Source of the DNA: Gloeothece verrucosa PCC 7822
Lineage (GTDB): Bacteria; Cyanobacteriota; Cyanobacteriia; Cyanobacteriales; Microcystaceae
Direction: 5' to 3'
Assembly: GCF_000147335.1 (NCBI RefSeq)
Contig: NC_014501.1
Location: 992,001 to 1,056,000 of the forward strand
Length of the DNA: 64,000 bases
Below the pieces are notes generated by a model that made no database searches, was not told where the DNA came from, and saw only the letters and a program-made list of their open reading frames with translations. A program made the translations under genes and the position numbers. Of the stretch, positions 1-8,208 are shown piece after piece. Each line of letters begins with the position of its first letter. Positions within the stretch are counted from its first letter, which is position 1.

Positions 1-1
1 A

Positions 2-652
2 GATAGACTAGCTCATCATGGACTACGTTATCGACAAAAGATTTTATTATATGGTTCTCCTGGGTGTGGTAAAACTCTCGGAGCAGAGCGTTTAGCTTGG
101 AATACAGGACTGTCACTCTTGAAAGTTCGGTTTGATGCAATGGTATCGTCTTTTTTAGGTGAGACGGCCAGTAATCTAAGATTAGTTTTTGAAAAAGCTT
201 CAGAATCTCCATGTCTACTATTTTTAGACGAATGTGATGTTATAGCCAAATCACGGGAAGATACTCAAGAGGTAGGAGAAATCAAACGAGTGGTTAATAC
301 ATTTCTTCAAATTCTTGATGAGTATGAACCCAATTCTGGATTATTAGTAGCTGCTACCAATCTCAATAAATCACTTGATACTGCTCTTTGGAGACGATTT
401 GATGATGTTATAGAGATTCCCAAACCTGGAGAAGCTGAGTTAAAATTTATAATAAAACAAACGTTATCAGCTATTGATGTTGGAGTTATTAATTGGGATG
501 CTATAGTGCAAGACATGAAGGGATTTTCTGCGGCTCAAGCTGTTCGAGTCGCTCAGGATGCAGCTAAAAGAGCAATTCTTGAACGAGAAGAGTTAGTCAT
601 TCAAGAGCATTTAGAAGACGCTATCCAAGAAATTAAAGTGTCTTTTAGTTAA
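2..652 (+). CDS. ietA: AAA-family ATPase, IetA-like (5' end outside window)
   Basis: The reading frame is open from the first bases of the window, so the N-terminus lies upstream. The Walker A motif GSPGCGKT is encoded at 53-76 and Walker B (LLFLDECD) at about 215-238. A sensor Asn (AATN) and an Arg-finger pair (WRRFDD) follow, as in single-ring AAA ATPases. The gene ends 26 bp before a subtilase gene on the same strand. An AAA-ATPase beside an S8 protease is the arrangement of IetA/IetS, known from Agrobacterium pTiC58 as a stability and incompatibility toxin-antitoxin pair and later as an antiphage system. In that scheme the ATPase is the antitoxin-like partner. The AAA family is certain; the IetA name is inferred from the pairing. 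Confidence 0.75.
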   Translation, partial: DRLAHHGLRYRQKILLYGSPGCGKTLGAERLAWNTGLSLLKVRFDAMVSSFLGETASNLRLVFEKASESPCLLFLDECDVIAKSREDTQEVGEIKRVVNTFLQILDEYEPNSGLLVAATNLNKSLDTALWRRFDDVIEIPKPGEAELKFIIKQTLSAIDVGVINWDAIVQDMKGFSAAQAVRVAQDAAKRAILEREELVIQEHLEDAIQEIKVSFS

Positions 653-678
653 AAAATAAATAAGATAGAAAAAACTCA

Positions 679-3261
679 ATGGTTGAACGATCTAAGGACT
701 ATTCTCATATTCCCCTCACACTAACAATACAAGGAACAGCTAAACCTTCACGCCCACCAAGATCTAATCCTAGATCATTAGCTAATTTGGGTAATCGTCA
801 GGCACATGGCACTAAACTAAAAGCTAATGTGGACGCAATATTTTTCTCTTGGCAAGAAGAGGAAGAAAAAAGAGACGAAGAGGGTAAACCTAAACTCCCC
901 AATGCTCGACGAGTTATTTTACAAATTGATCCAGACGCTTTTGATCCAGACAAATTAAAAAGCTATGGAATAGAGGTTATTGCTGAACTAGAAGATGGGT
1001 ATATTATCGGTGCTTCAGCAGATTTAGAACTAAGTGCTTTACAGAAAAAAATAGAACAATTTATTAAAGAAGAGCGCGGGGGAGGTACAGTTGCTGAAAT
1101 TTGGGAGCTTATAGAAGGATATAAAAAACCCGAATTAATTGTATCCCCTGAATTATGGCAACATTGGGATAAAGTTAAAGATGATCAAATATATACAGTT
1201 GATGTAAGCATTGCTTGTTTAGGACTTAAAGCTAAACTCTCTGATTACCCGAAACGTAAAACTAATGAAACTGATGAACAATTTCAAGCTAAAGTTAATC
1301 GCTGGATAAATAAGCGAGATCTTACCGATGAAGATTGGAATGAAGAAAAATCAATTAGAGAAGAAGAATTAACCGATTTTGTTCTCAATTATCAAGGAGA
1401 AATTTTATCTATAGTAGATGGAGAAACTACTAAATATTCTGAATTACCTGATAGTTTTTCTTGCCGGATTAAAATTTCAGGCAAAGGATTAAAAGATTTA
1501 GTTAGTAACTATCCTTATATTTTTGAAGTTAGTGAACCAGATGAGTTTCTTGAATTGATTCAGCGCCAAGGTTTAGCTGATGCTGAAAGCCCCTCTTTTC
1601 AATTAGACCCTCCAGATAACGATGCCCCAAAAGTCTGCATTATAGATAGTGGAATTCAGGAAAGACATTCTCTTCTAAAAGCAGCTATTGATGGAAATAA
1701 TTCCCGCTCTTGGGTTCCTGACGAAGATAATTTAACGGCTGACTATGTGAAGAAGGGAGGACACGGAACAAGGGTAGCTGGTGCGGTTCTTTATCCTAAC
1801 ACAATACCTCGGAGTGGAAGAGAACAAGCTATTTGCTGGCTACAAAATGCTAGAATTCTTAATTCTGATAATCAACTTCCTAAAAAACTTTTTCCACCAA
1901 TTATTATAGAAGATATTGTTAATATTTATCATTTAACAGGAACAAGACTTTTTAATCATTCAATTACTGGATCTGTCCCTTGTAGAACTCAATATATGAG
2001 CGCTTGGGCAGCTATAATTGATCAACTTACATGGAAAAACGATATTTTATTGATTGTTGCTGCGGGTAATATACCTATAGATAACAGAATAGGGCAGACA
2101 AGATTATCAATACAAGAACATTTGGCAGCCAATCGGTCTTATCCCAATTATTTACTTGAAGACTCTTGTAGAATTGCTAATCCTGCTCAAAGTTTTCAAG
2201 CTTTAACAGTGGGTTCAGTATCACATAACTTTTATAATCAATCCTCTTTAACTTCAATAGCACAACCGCATCACCCTTCCGCTTTTTCCTGTTCGGGATT
2301 TGGAATTTGGGAGAGTATTAAACCAGAAGTTGTTGAATATGGAGGTGATTTAGTTACCGATGGAAATATACCCCCTAATCTGACTCATCCAAAAGAAGTG
2401 TGTCCTGAGTTAGTGCGCTCAACTTTACATGGTGGATCTGCGATCGCATCTGATACCATTGGAACTTCATTTGCAGCACCAAAAGTTACTCATATTGCTG
2501 CTCGTCTTGCTGCTCAATTTCCTCAAGAGAGTTGTTTGTTGTACCGTGCGTTAATTGTGCAGTCTGCCCGATGGCCAGAGTGGGCAATGGCAGATGATGT
2601 AGATAAATTAGGAGTAATCCGTTCTTTTGGTTACGGTATTCCCAATCTAGAGCGAGCCAGTCGTAATTCTCCTAACCGTGTTACCTTATATACGAAAGGA
2701 GAACGGAAAATAGAAGCAAGACTTGCTCATATTTATCAAGTCAAACTTCCAAAAAAACTCATTTCTCCTGGAGAAGATTTTCAAATTTTATTAGAAGTAA
2801 CTCTTTCTTATAAAGCGCAACCCCGTCGAACAAGACGTAATCGGAGAAGATATCTTTCAACTTGGTTAAATTGGGAATGCAGTAAGATAGGAGAAGATCC
2901 TCAGCAATTTTTAAAAAGAGTATTGGACAAATATGAGGCTCCCGAAGACACAGAAAAAGGGCAAGGAATCTTTAAGTGGATGCTTGGGACACAAAAAAAT
3001 TATGGAATAGTTAAAGGTGTTTCCAGAGGTTCAGGGACTATTCAAAAAGATTGGACAATAGTCAACTCCTACGAGCTTACAGAAGCGTTTTGTATTGCGG
3101 TAGTGGGTCATGAAGGCTGGAACAATGATCCAGATGCTTATGCTCCCTATTCTTTAGTAGTCAGTTTTGAAGCGCTTAGGGCTGAAATAGAAATTTATAC
3201 AGAAATTGCCCAAGTACAAGTACAAGTGCCGATTGAAGTTGAACAAGAAGTACAAATTTAG
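679..3261 (+). CDS. ietS: Subtilisin-like serine protease, IetS-like
   Basis: This 860-residue S8 peptidase has a complete catalytic set: Asp323 in IIDSG, His362 in GGHGT, oxyanion Asn464 in AAGN and Ser597 in GTSFAAP. About 300 charged residues precede the protease domain, and about 230 residues follow it, including an Arg-rich stretch near 715. No signal peptide is visible, so the protein should be cytoplasmic, unlike classical secreted subtilases. It follows the AAA-ATPase gene by 26 bp and is probably co-transcribed. In the pTiC58 pair the protease acts as the toxin and the ATPase restrains it. An alternative role as a general AAA-coupled protease cannot be excluded. Confidence 0.8.
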   Translation: MVERSKDYSHIPLTLTIQGTAKPSRPPRSNPRSLANLGNRQAHGTKLKANVDAIFFSWQEEEEKRDEEGKPKLPNARRVILQIDPDAFDPDKLKSYGIEVIAELEDGYIIGASADLELSALQKKIEQFIKEERGGGTVAEIWELIEGYKKPELIVSPELWQHWDKVKDDQIYTVDVSIACLGLKAKLSDYPKRKTNETDEQFQAKVNRWINKRDLTDEDWNEEKSIREEELTDFVLNYQGEILSIVDGETTKYSELPDSFSCRIKISGKGLKDLVSNYPYIFEVSEPDEFLELIQRQGLADAESPSFQLDPPDNDAPKVCIIDSGIQERHSLLKAAIDGNNSRSWVPDEDNLTADYVKKGGHGTRVAGAVLYPNTIPRSGREQAICWLQNARILNSDNQLPKKLFPPIIIEDIVNIYHLTGTRLFNHSITGSVPCRTQYMSAWAAIIDQLTWKNDILLIVAAGNIPIDNRIGQTRLSIQEHLAANRSYPNYLLEDSCRIANPAQSFQALTVGSVSHNFYNQSSLTSIAQPHHPSAFSCSGFGIWESIKPEVVEYGGDLVTDGNIPPNLTHPKEVCPELVRSTLHGGSAIASDTIGTSFAAPKVTHIAARLAAQFPQESCLLYRALIVQSARWPEWAMADDVDKLGVIRSFGYGIPNLERASRNSPNRVTLYTKGERKIEARLAHIYQVKLPKKLISPGEDFQILLEVTLSYKAQPRRTRRNRRRYLSTWLNWECSKIGEDPQQFLKRVLDKYEAPEDTEKGQGIFKWMLGTQKNYGIVKGVSRGSGTIQKDWTIVNSYELTEAFCIAVVGHEGWNNDPDAYAPYSLVVSFEALRAEIEIYTEIAQVQVQVPIEVEQEVQI

Positions 3262-3329
3262 GCGATTTAACTTAATCGAGGAATTTCTGATTTAATGAAG
3301 ATCAATATCGTGTTTGAGGAGTAGCCATA

Positions 3330-3684
3330 GATGTAAGTGATCAAATATCACGCACATCCAAAAAAGCTTTACCCTGCAATCTTTTGAGTCCAAATGAGCC
3401 TATTCAAGAATCTAAGCTACGCGCTCCCAATCGAAAGCAGAAAATAATATCTTGAGCCAAACAATTATAAGTTAAAGTATAAAATAAAAAAAAAGACTAT
3501 TAATTAATGAATTTTTCGTTACTTTTGCGGTTTTTCTTGTCAGTTTGGGGGCAAGTTTGTTCTTATAGAGTTAATTACTGTATTGCGTGGTATGTTTTTT
3601 CTCTTCTCCACATCTGTCTGCGTCAGATTAAGGGAGATCTCGTCGGGGGTCGTGTTAGCACAACTCCCGGCGTTGTTTTTTTAC
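3330..3684. repeat. Intergenic leader repeat, copy 1
   Basis: The 3262-3506 stretch has no convincing gene. It holds a short palindromic motif (GTGATCAAATATCAC followed by GCAC, near 3337) that recurs near 5174 and 6560. At 3610-3680 is a second shared block starting ACATCTGTCTGCGTCAGAT and ending ACAACTCCCGGCGTTGT. It is nearly repeated at 5362-5431, and both of its ends can fold on themselves. The same parts in the same order upstream of several genes suggest duplicated regulatory leaders or a decayed small mobile element. Confidence 0.5.
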
Positions 3685-3818
3685 GGATAAGAAACGCACT
3701 CGCGCAAGCGCGAGATCCCTTTGGAATCGCCGAACAGTTGAGGACAGATTACAACGATATCAACAATATCAGTCCAGAAAGGTGGCCAGATAAGCGATTA
3801 ATCGCTATTAACGAGTAA
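3507..3818 (+). CDS. Doubtful small ORF over a repeat
   Basis: This 103-residue frame has an N-terminal half that runs through the repeated leader sequence (3610-3680) and a perfect hairpin CTCGCGC-AA-GCGCGAG (3699-3714). That part is unlikely to be conserved protein. The last 35 residues (after RDPFGIAEQL, with a PERWPDKRLIA stretch) look more like real coding sequence. It could be the tail of a decayed gene or a very short gene starting internally. I recognise no family. Confidence 0.25.
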   Translation: MNFSLLLRFFLSVWGQVCSYRVNYCIAWYVFSLLHICLRQIKGDLVGGRVSTTPGVVFLRIRNALAQARDPFGIAEQLRTDYNDINNISPERWPDKRLIAINE

Positions 3819-3881
3819 ATGAAGCTTGAATATAATCCTTCCCTATTTAAAATTGATTATACTAACATCATGAATGAATAA

Positions 3882-4241
3882 ATGACTTGGAACGTTGAAT
3901 ATACCGATGAGTTTGGCAACTGGTGGAATACCCTTACTGAAAAAGAACAAAACGATATTGTTGGTATCGTTAATCTTTTGGTGGAGAAAGGAACTGATTT
4001 ACCGTTTCCTTATTCTTCAGGGATTAATAATTCTAAATATTCGCAAATGCGAGAGCTAAGAGTCCAAAGTAGCGGTAAACCTCTAAGAATTTTTTATGCG
4101 TTCGACCCCAGACGAACAGCTATTTTATTAATAGGTGGGGATAAAACCGGAAATGATCGATTTTATGAGCAATATATTCCCATCGCTGATCAACTTTATC
4201 AAATATATCTTCAAGAACTTGAACAGGAAGGTTTAATATGA
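3882..4241 (+). CDS. higB: HigB/RelE-superfamily toxin
   Basis: This 119-residue protein has the pattern of phage-derived Gp49/HigB-like mRNA interferases. A central MRELRVQSSGKPLRIFYAFD segment is followed by a strand ending LLIGGDKTG. Toxins of this type cleave mRNA at the ribosome. Its stop codon overlaps the ATG of the downstream helix-turn-helix gene by 4 bp, giving the toxin-first order typical of HigBA pairs. Length is normal for the family. Confidence 0.8.
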   Translation: MTWNVEYTDEFGNWWNTLTEKEQNDIVGIVNLLVEKGTDLPFPYSSGINNSKYSQMRELRVQSSGKPLRIFYAFDPRRTAILLIGGDKTGNDRFYEQYIPIADQLYQIYLQELEQEGLI

Positions 4242-4561
4242 GTGGGCATCATAAATTTTCTCAATTAACCAAAGATTTTTCTGAAGAACGGCAAGCAGAA
4301 ATTAATCAAAAGACTGCTTATCTTAAAACCGCAATAGCCATTCAGGAACTAAGGCAAGCTCTCCAATTATCTCAACCGGAATTAGCCAATAAACTTAATA
4401 TTCAAGAACCAGCTATCACGAGTATGGAAAAACAAACAGAGATTTATATTAATCATTTACGTCAAGTTATTGAATCAATTGGAGGTGAATTAGAAATTGT
4501 AGCCCGTTTTCCGGAAGGAGAAATTAAAATTAATAATTTTAGTGAAATCACAAAGATTTAA
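4238..4561 (+). CDS. higA: HigA-like XRE antitoxin
   Basis: This 107-residue protein has a helix-turn-helix of the Cro/C1 type at about residues 33-62 (LRQALQLSQPELANKLNIQE and the helix after it). It overlaps the toxin stop by 4 bp, implying translational coupling. In HigBA systems the antitoxin binds the toxin and represses the operon. The C-terminus, a short beta-rich tail (GGELEIVARFPEGEI), matches HigA/XRE antitoxins. Confidence 0.8.
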   Translation: MSGHHKFSQLTKDFSEERQAEINQKTAYLKTAIAIQELRQALQLSQPELANKLNIQEPAITSMEKQTEIYINHLRQVIESIGGELEIVARFPEGEIKINNFSEITKI

Positions 4562-4758
4562 ACAAAATTAACTTATAACAGTGTAGAAGCATTAATTCAA
4601 CTGGCTCAACCTCAGTAGGTTGATTTGAAAAGACTGATTGAATTTGAATAACAGTCAGTCAATTTATTTTTTGATTGGAGCGTTCGCGGGGCAAGTTTGA
4701 TGACGTAAAATCCCAATTAACTTATTTTTTAAAAAATCCTCAGAGTGCCATTGGTTAA

Positions 4759-5088
4759 TCAATCAATCTCATTATTAGCGCGAATTGCTGCGGCAATTTC
4801 TTCGGGATAAGCATCAGCATAAGCCCAAGCATTGACGAGATCGGCTGCGGTGATGTGAGGATAATCCTGCAATAGTTGAGCTTCAGTAATACCAAGCTGT
4901 TGTGCTTCCACCAATAACCAAACAGCAATTCGGGTTCCGGCAATACAAGCTTCGCCACCACAAACACCCCAGGTTTTAGTAATTCCCTTTCCGCCCATGC
5001 TAAGGGTTTTGGTTAGGCTTTGAACTATCTCTGCTTTATCAGAAAGGGATAGGGAGAGAAGTTGAGCTTCAATTTCTTGACGAGTCAT
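4759..5088 (-). CDS. DUF433 protein (antitoxin-like), orphan
   Basis: A DUF433 domain covers about residues 38-100: the GGEACIAGTRIAVWLLVEA signature, then a helical EAQLLQDYPHITAADLVNAWAY segment. About 30 residues precede it. DUF433 proteins are winged-helix-like and usually pair with a DUF5615/PIN-like toxin encoded just downstream. No such partner is seen on the 3' side here, so the gene is an orphan. A second DUF433 gene at 46158 does have a partner. Confidence 0.75.
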   Translation of the reverse strand: MTRQEIEAQLLSLSLSDKAEIVQSLTKTLSMGGKGITKTWGVCGGEACIAGTRIAVWLLVEAQQLGITEAQLLQDYPHITAADLVNAWAYADAYPEEIAAAIRANNEID

Positions 5089-5169
5089 GCTGATGGCGGC
5101 TAATTAGATTTATTTTGATTCTAACAATCTAGTTATAAGCGATTGCTTCGTTTTACTTTTTTAATTAAC

Positions 5170-5431
5170 AAGAGAGTGACTCTATGTCACTCACATACGG
5201 AGAACCTTCGCCCCGTATAGTTTTTACTGGCTCTCAAATCAAATTAAAAATTCCCAAAAAAAACAAATAACAAGAATTCAAGAACTTTTCTGTGATTTTG
5301 CTGTATAAGTTGCCGTTCTATTGCCAATAGGCTTTTATTGGGATAACTCACATTTGTCCCCACATCTGTCTGCGTCAGATCATGAGGGAGAGCGTCGGGG
5401 GTAGATGATGATACAACTCCCGGCGTTGTTC
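5170..5431. repeat. Intergenic leader repeat, copy 2
   Basis: It begins with a palindrome-bearing GTGACTCTATGTCAC motif. Next comes CCGTATAGTTTTTAC, then a segment from 5262 (AACAAATAACAAGAATTCAA) matching 6671 onward, then the ACATCTGTCTGCGTCAGAT block shared with 3610-3680. It thus combines the parts of copies 1 and 3. It lies directly upstream of the Rpn-like gene at 5477. Confidence 0.55.
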
Positions 5432-5476
5432 TTGGAGAGGAAAAAATGTTACTAAGAGGAATTAGAAAAAAAATTC

Positions 5477-6280
5477 ATGTTCGACAACATTTGTAAGTTT
5501 TTGGCGGAAAATTTTCCTGATGATTTTGCTCAATGGTTAATCGGTTCGCCCGTCCGCCTATCTCGTTTAAGTCCGTCTGAATTGTCCAATCAACCCATTC
5601 GGGCAGATTCTTTGATTTTACTGCAATCAAATGAGTTAGTCTTACATATAGAATTCCAGACTAATCCAGATGAACGAATGGGGTTCCGTATGTTAGATTA
5701 TCGGGTAAGAGTCTATCGACGTTTTCCTCGTAAAAGAATGCGTCAAGTTGTGGTTTATTTAGCTCAAACCAGTTCAGAGTTAGTCTATCAAGATCGCTTC
5801 GAGTTGGAAAATACTATTCATCGTTATGAAGTGATTCGTCTTTGGGAACAGCCACCAGAGCCTTTTTTACAATCTTTGGGGTTATTACCCTTTGCGGTGC
5901 TGTCACAGACCGATAATCCTACAATGGTATTAAGCCGCGTAGCTGAGGTTGTAAATCAAATTACTGATAAGCAAGTTCAAAGTAATTTGGCTGCGGCTTC
6001 GGGAATTTTGGCAGGATTGGTTTTAGATAAATCTTTGATTAAGCGTTTTTTCAGGAGCGATATTATGAAAGAATCAGTCATTTATCAGGAAATTTATCAA
6101 GAAGCTGAAGAAAAAGGCATTTTAAAAGGCAAGATAGAAGGAAAAATCGAAGGTAAGCAAGAAAAAGCTGAAGAAGTTGCGCTTAATTTACTCAGAATGG
6201 GTTTAAATTTAGAGCAAATTGTTCAAGCAACAGAATTAACTCTTGAACAAGTACAAAGTTTACAAAGGCAATTAGATTAA
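5477..6280 (+). CDS. Rpn-family PD-(D/E)XK nuclease / transposase-like protein
   Basis: This 267-residue protein resembles the Rpn/YhgA-like and cyanobacterial DUF4351-linked families. A likely PD-(D/E)XK core has Asp44 (IRADSLILL) and Glu59-x-Gln61 (LHIEFQTN), followed by a conserved MLDYRVRVYRRF helix. The C-terminus has a lysine- and glutamate-rich repeat (KGKIEGKIEGKQEKA) and a short helical LEQIVQATELTLEQVQSL tail typical of this group. Rpn proteins are associated with recombination and genome defence. The final motif residue is Gln, as in many relatives. Its immediate upstream region is a repeated leader. Confidence 0.75.
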   Translation: MFDNICKFLAENFPDDFAQWLIGSPVRLSRLSPSELSNQPIRADSLILLQSNELVLHIEFQTNPDERMGFRMLDYRVRVYRRFPRKRMRQVVVYLAQTSSELVYQDRFELENTIHRYEVIRLWEQPPEPFLQSLGLLPFAVLSQTDNPTMVLSRVAEVVNQITDKQVQSNLAAASGILAGLVLDKSLIKRFFRSDIMKESVIYQEIYQEAEEKGILKGKIEGKIEGKQEKAEEVALNLLRMGLNLEQIVQATELTLEQVQSLQRQLD

Positions 6281-6300
6281 AAATTCAAACCTTATTTAGG

Positions 6301-6415
6301 GACTTGCGTTTTGTTAATTACATCAGTCGGGAACTCGCATTCTCCCCCAGTCAAGTTGCGGCTACAACTTCCGAGAAAATGAGTATCTGGCTGGTATTTT
6401 ATATCTACGCAAGTC
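6301..6415. mobile_element. Small MITE-like element with 9-bp terminal inverted repeats
   Basis: GACTTGCGT at 6301-6309 is the exact inverse of ACGCAAGTC at 6407-6415, bounding 115 bp without coding capacity. Size and layout suit a nonautonomous miniature element. The rest of the 6281-6807 gap holds only AT-rich DNA and leader copy 3. Confidence 0.45.
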
Positions 6416-6547
6416 TCTTAATCAATTAATAAGGCAATTTTCTTTATATATAGACAATTAAAAATTTTACTCCACTCCGTCCAGCTTTGCTCCTGCCCTT
6501 TAGAATAAGCTCCTCCCCGAAGATGAGCATTAAATACAAGCCGGTTG

Positions 6548-6775
6548 AGATGAAGTAAGTGACCAGATGTCACGCACCATTAGTAAAACTCTTACTCCGT
6601 ATAATTTTTACCCTGTTTAGACGATTGTTATCTAATAGTAAACTTTCAAAAACTTAAATATTACCGAAAAAACAAATAACAAGAATTCAAGAATTTTTCT
6701 TTGATTTTGCGGTTTTAATTGCCGTTCTATCTCTAATCCGCTTTCATTGGGATAACTCGCATTTGTCATCCCATT
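6548..6775. repeat. Intergenic leader repeat, copy 3
   Basis: It carries the palindromic GTGACCAGATGTCAC motif, then CCGTATAATTTTTAC. From 6671 to about 6775 a near copy of 5262-5361 follows (AACAAATAACAAGAATTCAA through GGGATAACTCGCATTTGTC). The ACATCTGTCTGCG block of the other copies is absent; an AAGGAGGAATTGACC stretch precedes the gene start at 6808 instead. Spacer lengths differ from copy 2, so this is an old duplication. Confidence 0.55.
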
Positions 6776-6807
6776 CAACTCGGATAACAAGGAGGAATTG
6801 ACCTTGC

Positions 6808-7164
6808 ATGAACTCACTGATAGAACAAGCAATTTTAAGCAAAAAGGAGGGACAATACTTACTCAAAATTGTTCATCAAACCCAGTGGTATAGCTACCTG
6901 AAAACCATCGGTTTAAATCCTGATGAACCAATTAGCCTCAGTTGGGAAAATGTTGAAGACCTCCTCGCTCTCCAACTGTTTCTTAAGGCTAGTCATGGCA
7001 AAAACCCACATAACAAAGCGCAATTTTCCCAACTTTACCAAAAAGGGAGAACAGCCGTTTTAAAAACCCTTTGCCGTCTAGAAATTCCTTTGAAGTTGGA
7101 GAAAAAGAAACTCATCCGACGCTATCGAACCCAAATTTTACCTAATAGAACTATCAGGATATAA
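6808..7164 (+). CDS. Hypothetical basic protein at the head of the T4SS region
   Basis: This 118-residue soluble protein of unknown family is preceded by AAGGAGGAATTGACC, a strong ribosome-binding context. The C-terminal third is very basic (KLEKKKLIRRYRTQILPNR), which suggests nucleic-acid contact. It lies on the same strand just upstream of the secretion genes and could be a regulator or relaxosome-related factor. That role is inference from position only. Confidence 0.5.
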   Translation: MNSLIEQAILSKKEGQYLLKIVHQTQWYSYLKTIGLNPDEPISLSWENVEDLLALQLFLKASHGKNPHNKAQFSQLYQKGRTAVLKTLCRLEIPLKLEKKKLIRRYRTQILPNRTIRI

Positions 7165-7241
7165 GGTTTAACTTTTCTCCTGAATGGATCACTAAAAGTC
7201 CAAATTTTCTTACTCACCCATGCTATTTCATCCCATTATTT

Positions 7242-7763
7242 ATGATCATTTCACCACCTCCAGTCAAAAAGCCAAAAACTTCTCTTATCCAAAAACTCAA
7301 AGTGGTTACTCTACCCCTTGGATTAATCGGTTTTGGCATTTTAAATGGCGCAGCCGGCAATCGGGTTCTGGTAATAGTCGGGGTCGTATCCGGCTCGGTT
7401 GCGTTCGTACAACCGTATCTTGAGGGCAAACGAGCAAACCGAAAAGTAAAAAGAGCATTCCTTTTAATACTGGGAACATTGGTTTTTGCTTTGCTCAATC
7501 TCATAGCCAGACCCGCCCAGGCGCAATTTTTCCAGAATGCCGAGGAATTCTTCAACACGACCTTTACCTCATCGGGTGCAGCTATACCCCTAGTCTTCAA
7601 CACCCTACGGGCACTCTATATCGTTTATCTAGCGGTTGCCTTCATTGGTGTGTTCAACTCCGTGCGACAAGACGAAGACTGGGTAGCCGCCGCACGGACT
7701 CCTATCTTGGTTGTTATTACTGTTACCTTAGCTGACATTCTGACCGGACTGATTACTGGCTAA
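7242..7763 (+). CDS. VirB2/TrbC-like pilin candidate
   Basis: This 173-residue membrane protein is followed by VirB3- and VirB4-like genes. Two hydrophobic stretches occupy about residues 18-58. Next comes a basic KVKR then a hydrophobic core ending ARPAQAQF near residue 92, which resembles a signal-peptidase cleavage site. The remaining roughly 80 residues hold two hydrophobic helices split by a charged loop (RQDEDW), the usual mature pilin layout. Position and topology suggest the conjugative pilin subunit. The extra N-terminal helices are unusual; translation might start later at a non-ATG codon. Confidence 0.55.
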   Translation: MIISPPPVKKPKTSLIQKLKVVTLPLGLIGFGILNGAAGNRVLVIVGVVSGSVAFVQPYLEGKRANRKVKRAFLLILGTLVFALLNLIARPAQAQFFQNAEEFFNTTFTSSGAAIPLVFNTLRALYIVYLAVAFIGVFNSVRQDEDWVAAARTPILVVITVTLADILTGLITG

Positions 7764-7878
7764 GAGACGGTATCGGAGTCATTATTCAGGATTAAAAAGG
7801 CAAAAAAATGATTAATTCTATTTTTTTCCTCTTCCCTGAATTTTGACTCTTTCCTATTTCTAAATTGCTCATCAAACC

Positions 7879-8208
7879 ATGTCTGAACCGAACTCATTCC
7901 GCCGCATCAATCAAGCCCTCGGCAAACAACCCAAAATCGGCCCCTTTCCTGCCGGGCAAGTTTTTCCTTTAGCTTTTATCTTATTTATCTCATGGTCAAT
8001 CAAAGAAATCTTTCATCTTTCTTGGATAAATACCGCTCTTTTTGGCGTTTGGCTGATGGGAACCAGTTGGATTCTCACAGGCACTCGCGCTTGGCGGTTC
8101 TTCTCTAAATTCGTCGTCACGCCTTATTTCGTGAGGGTAGCAGTTCGCTACGAATCGGTTTTAGCCAGACAAGAACAATTAGCTAAATCAAGAAGAATCA
8201 AAAAATGA
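7879..8208 (+). CDS. VirB3-like T4SS inner-membrane protein
   Basis: This 109-residue protein has a hydrophobic region at about residues 27-65 forming two membrane helices, and a basic C-terminal tail. It overlaps the following VirB4-like ATPase by 4 bp (ATGA). VirB3 proteins are about 100 residues, have two helices and are typically coupled to, or fused with, VirB4. Identification rests on size, topology and position. Confidence 0.6.
   Translation: MSEPNSFRRINQALGKQPKIGPFPAGQVFPLAFILFISWSIKEIFHLSWINTALFGVWLMGTSWILTGTRAWRFFSKFVVTPYFVRVAVRYESVLARQEQLAKSRRIKK

Noticed and set aside
3262..3506. A gene between the subtilase and the HigBA pair
   Set aside because: Only short interrupted frames and leader repeats are present.
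7223..7603. Minus-strand frame of 126 codons opposite the pilin candidate
   Set aside because: It is antisense to a gene that fits the operon and has no recognisable domain.
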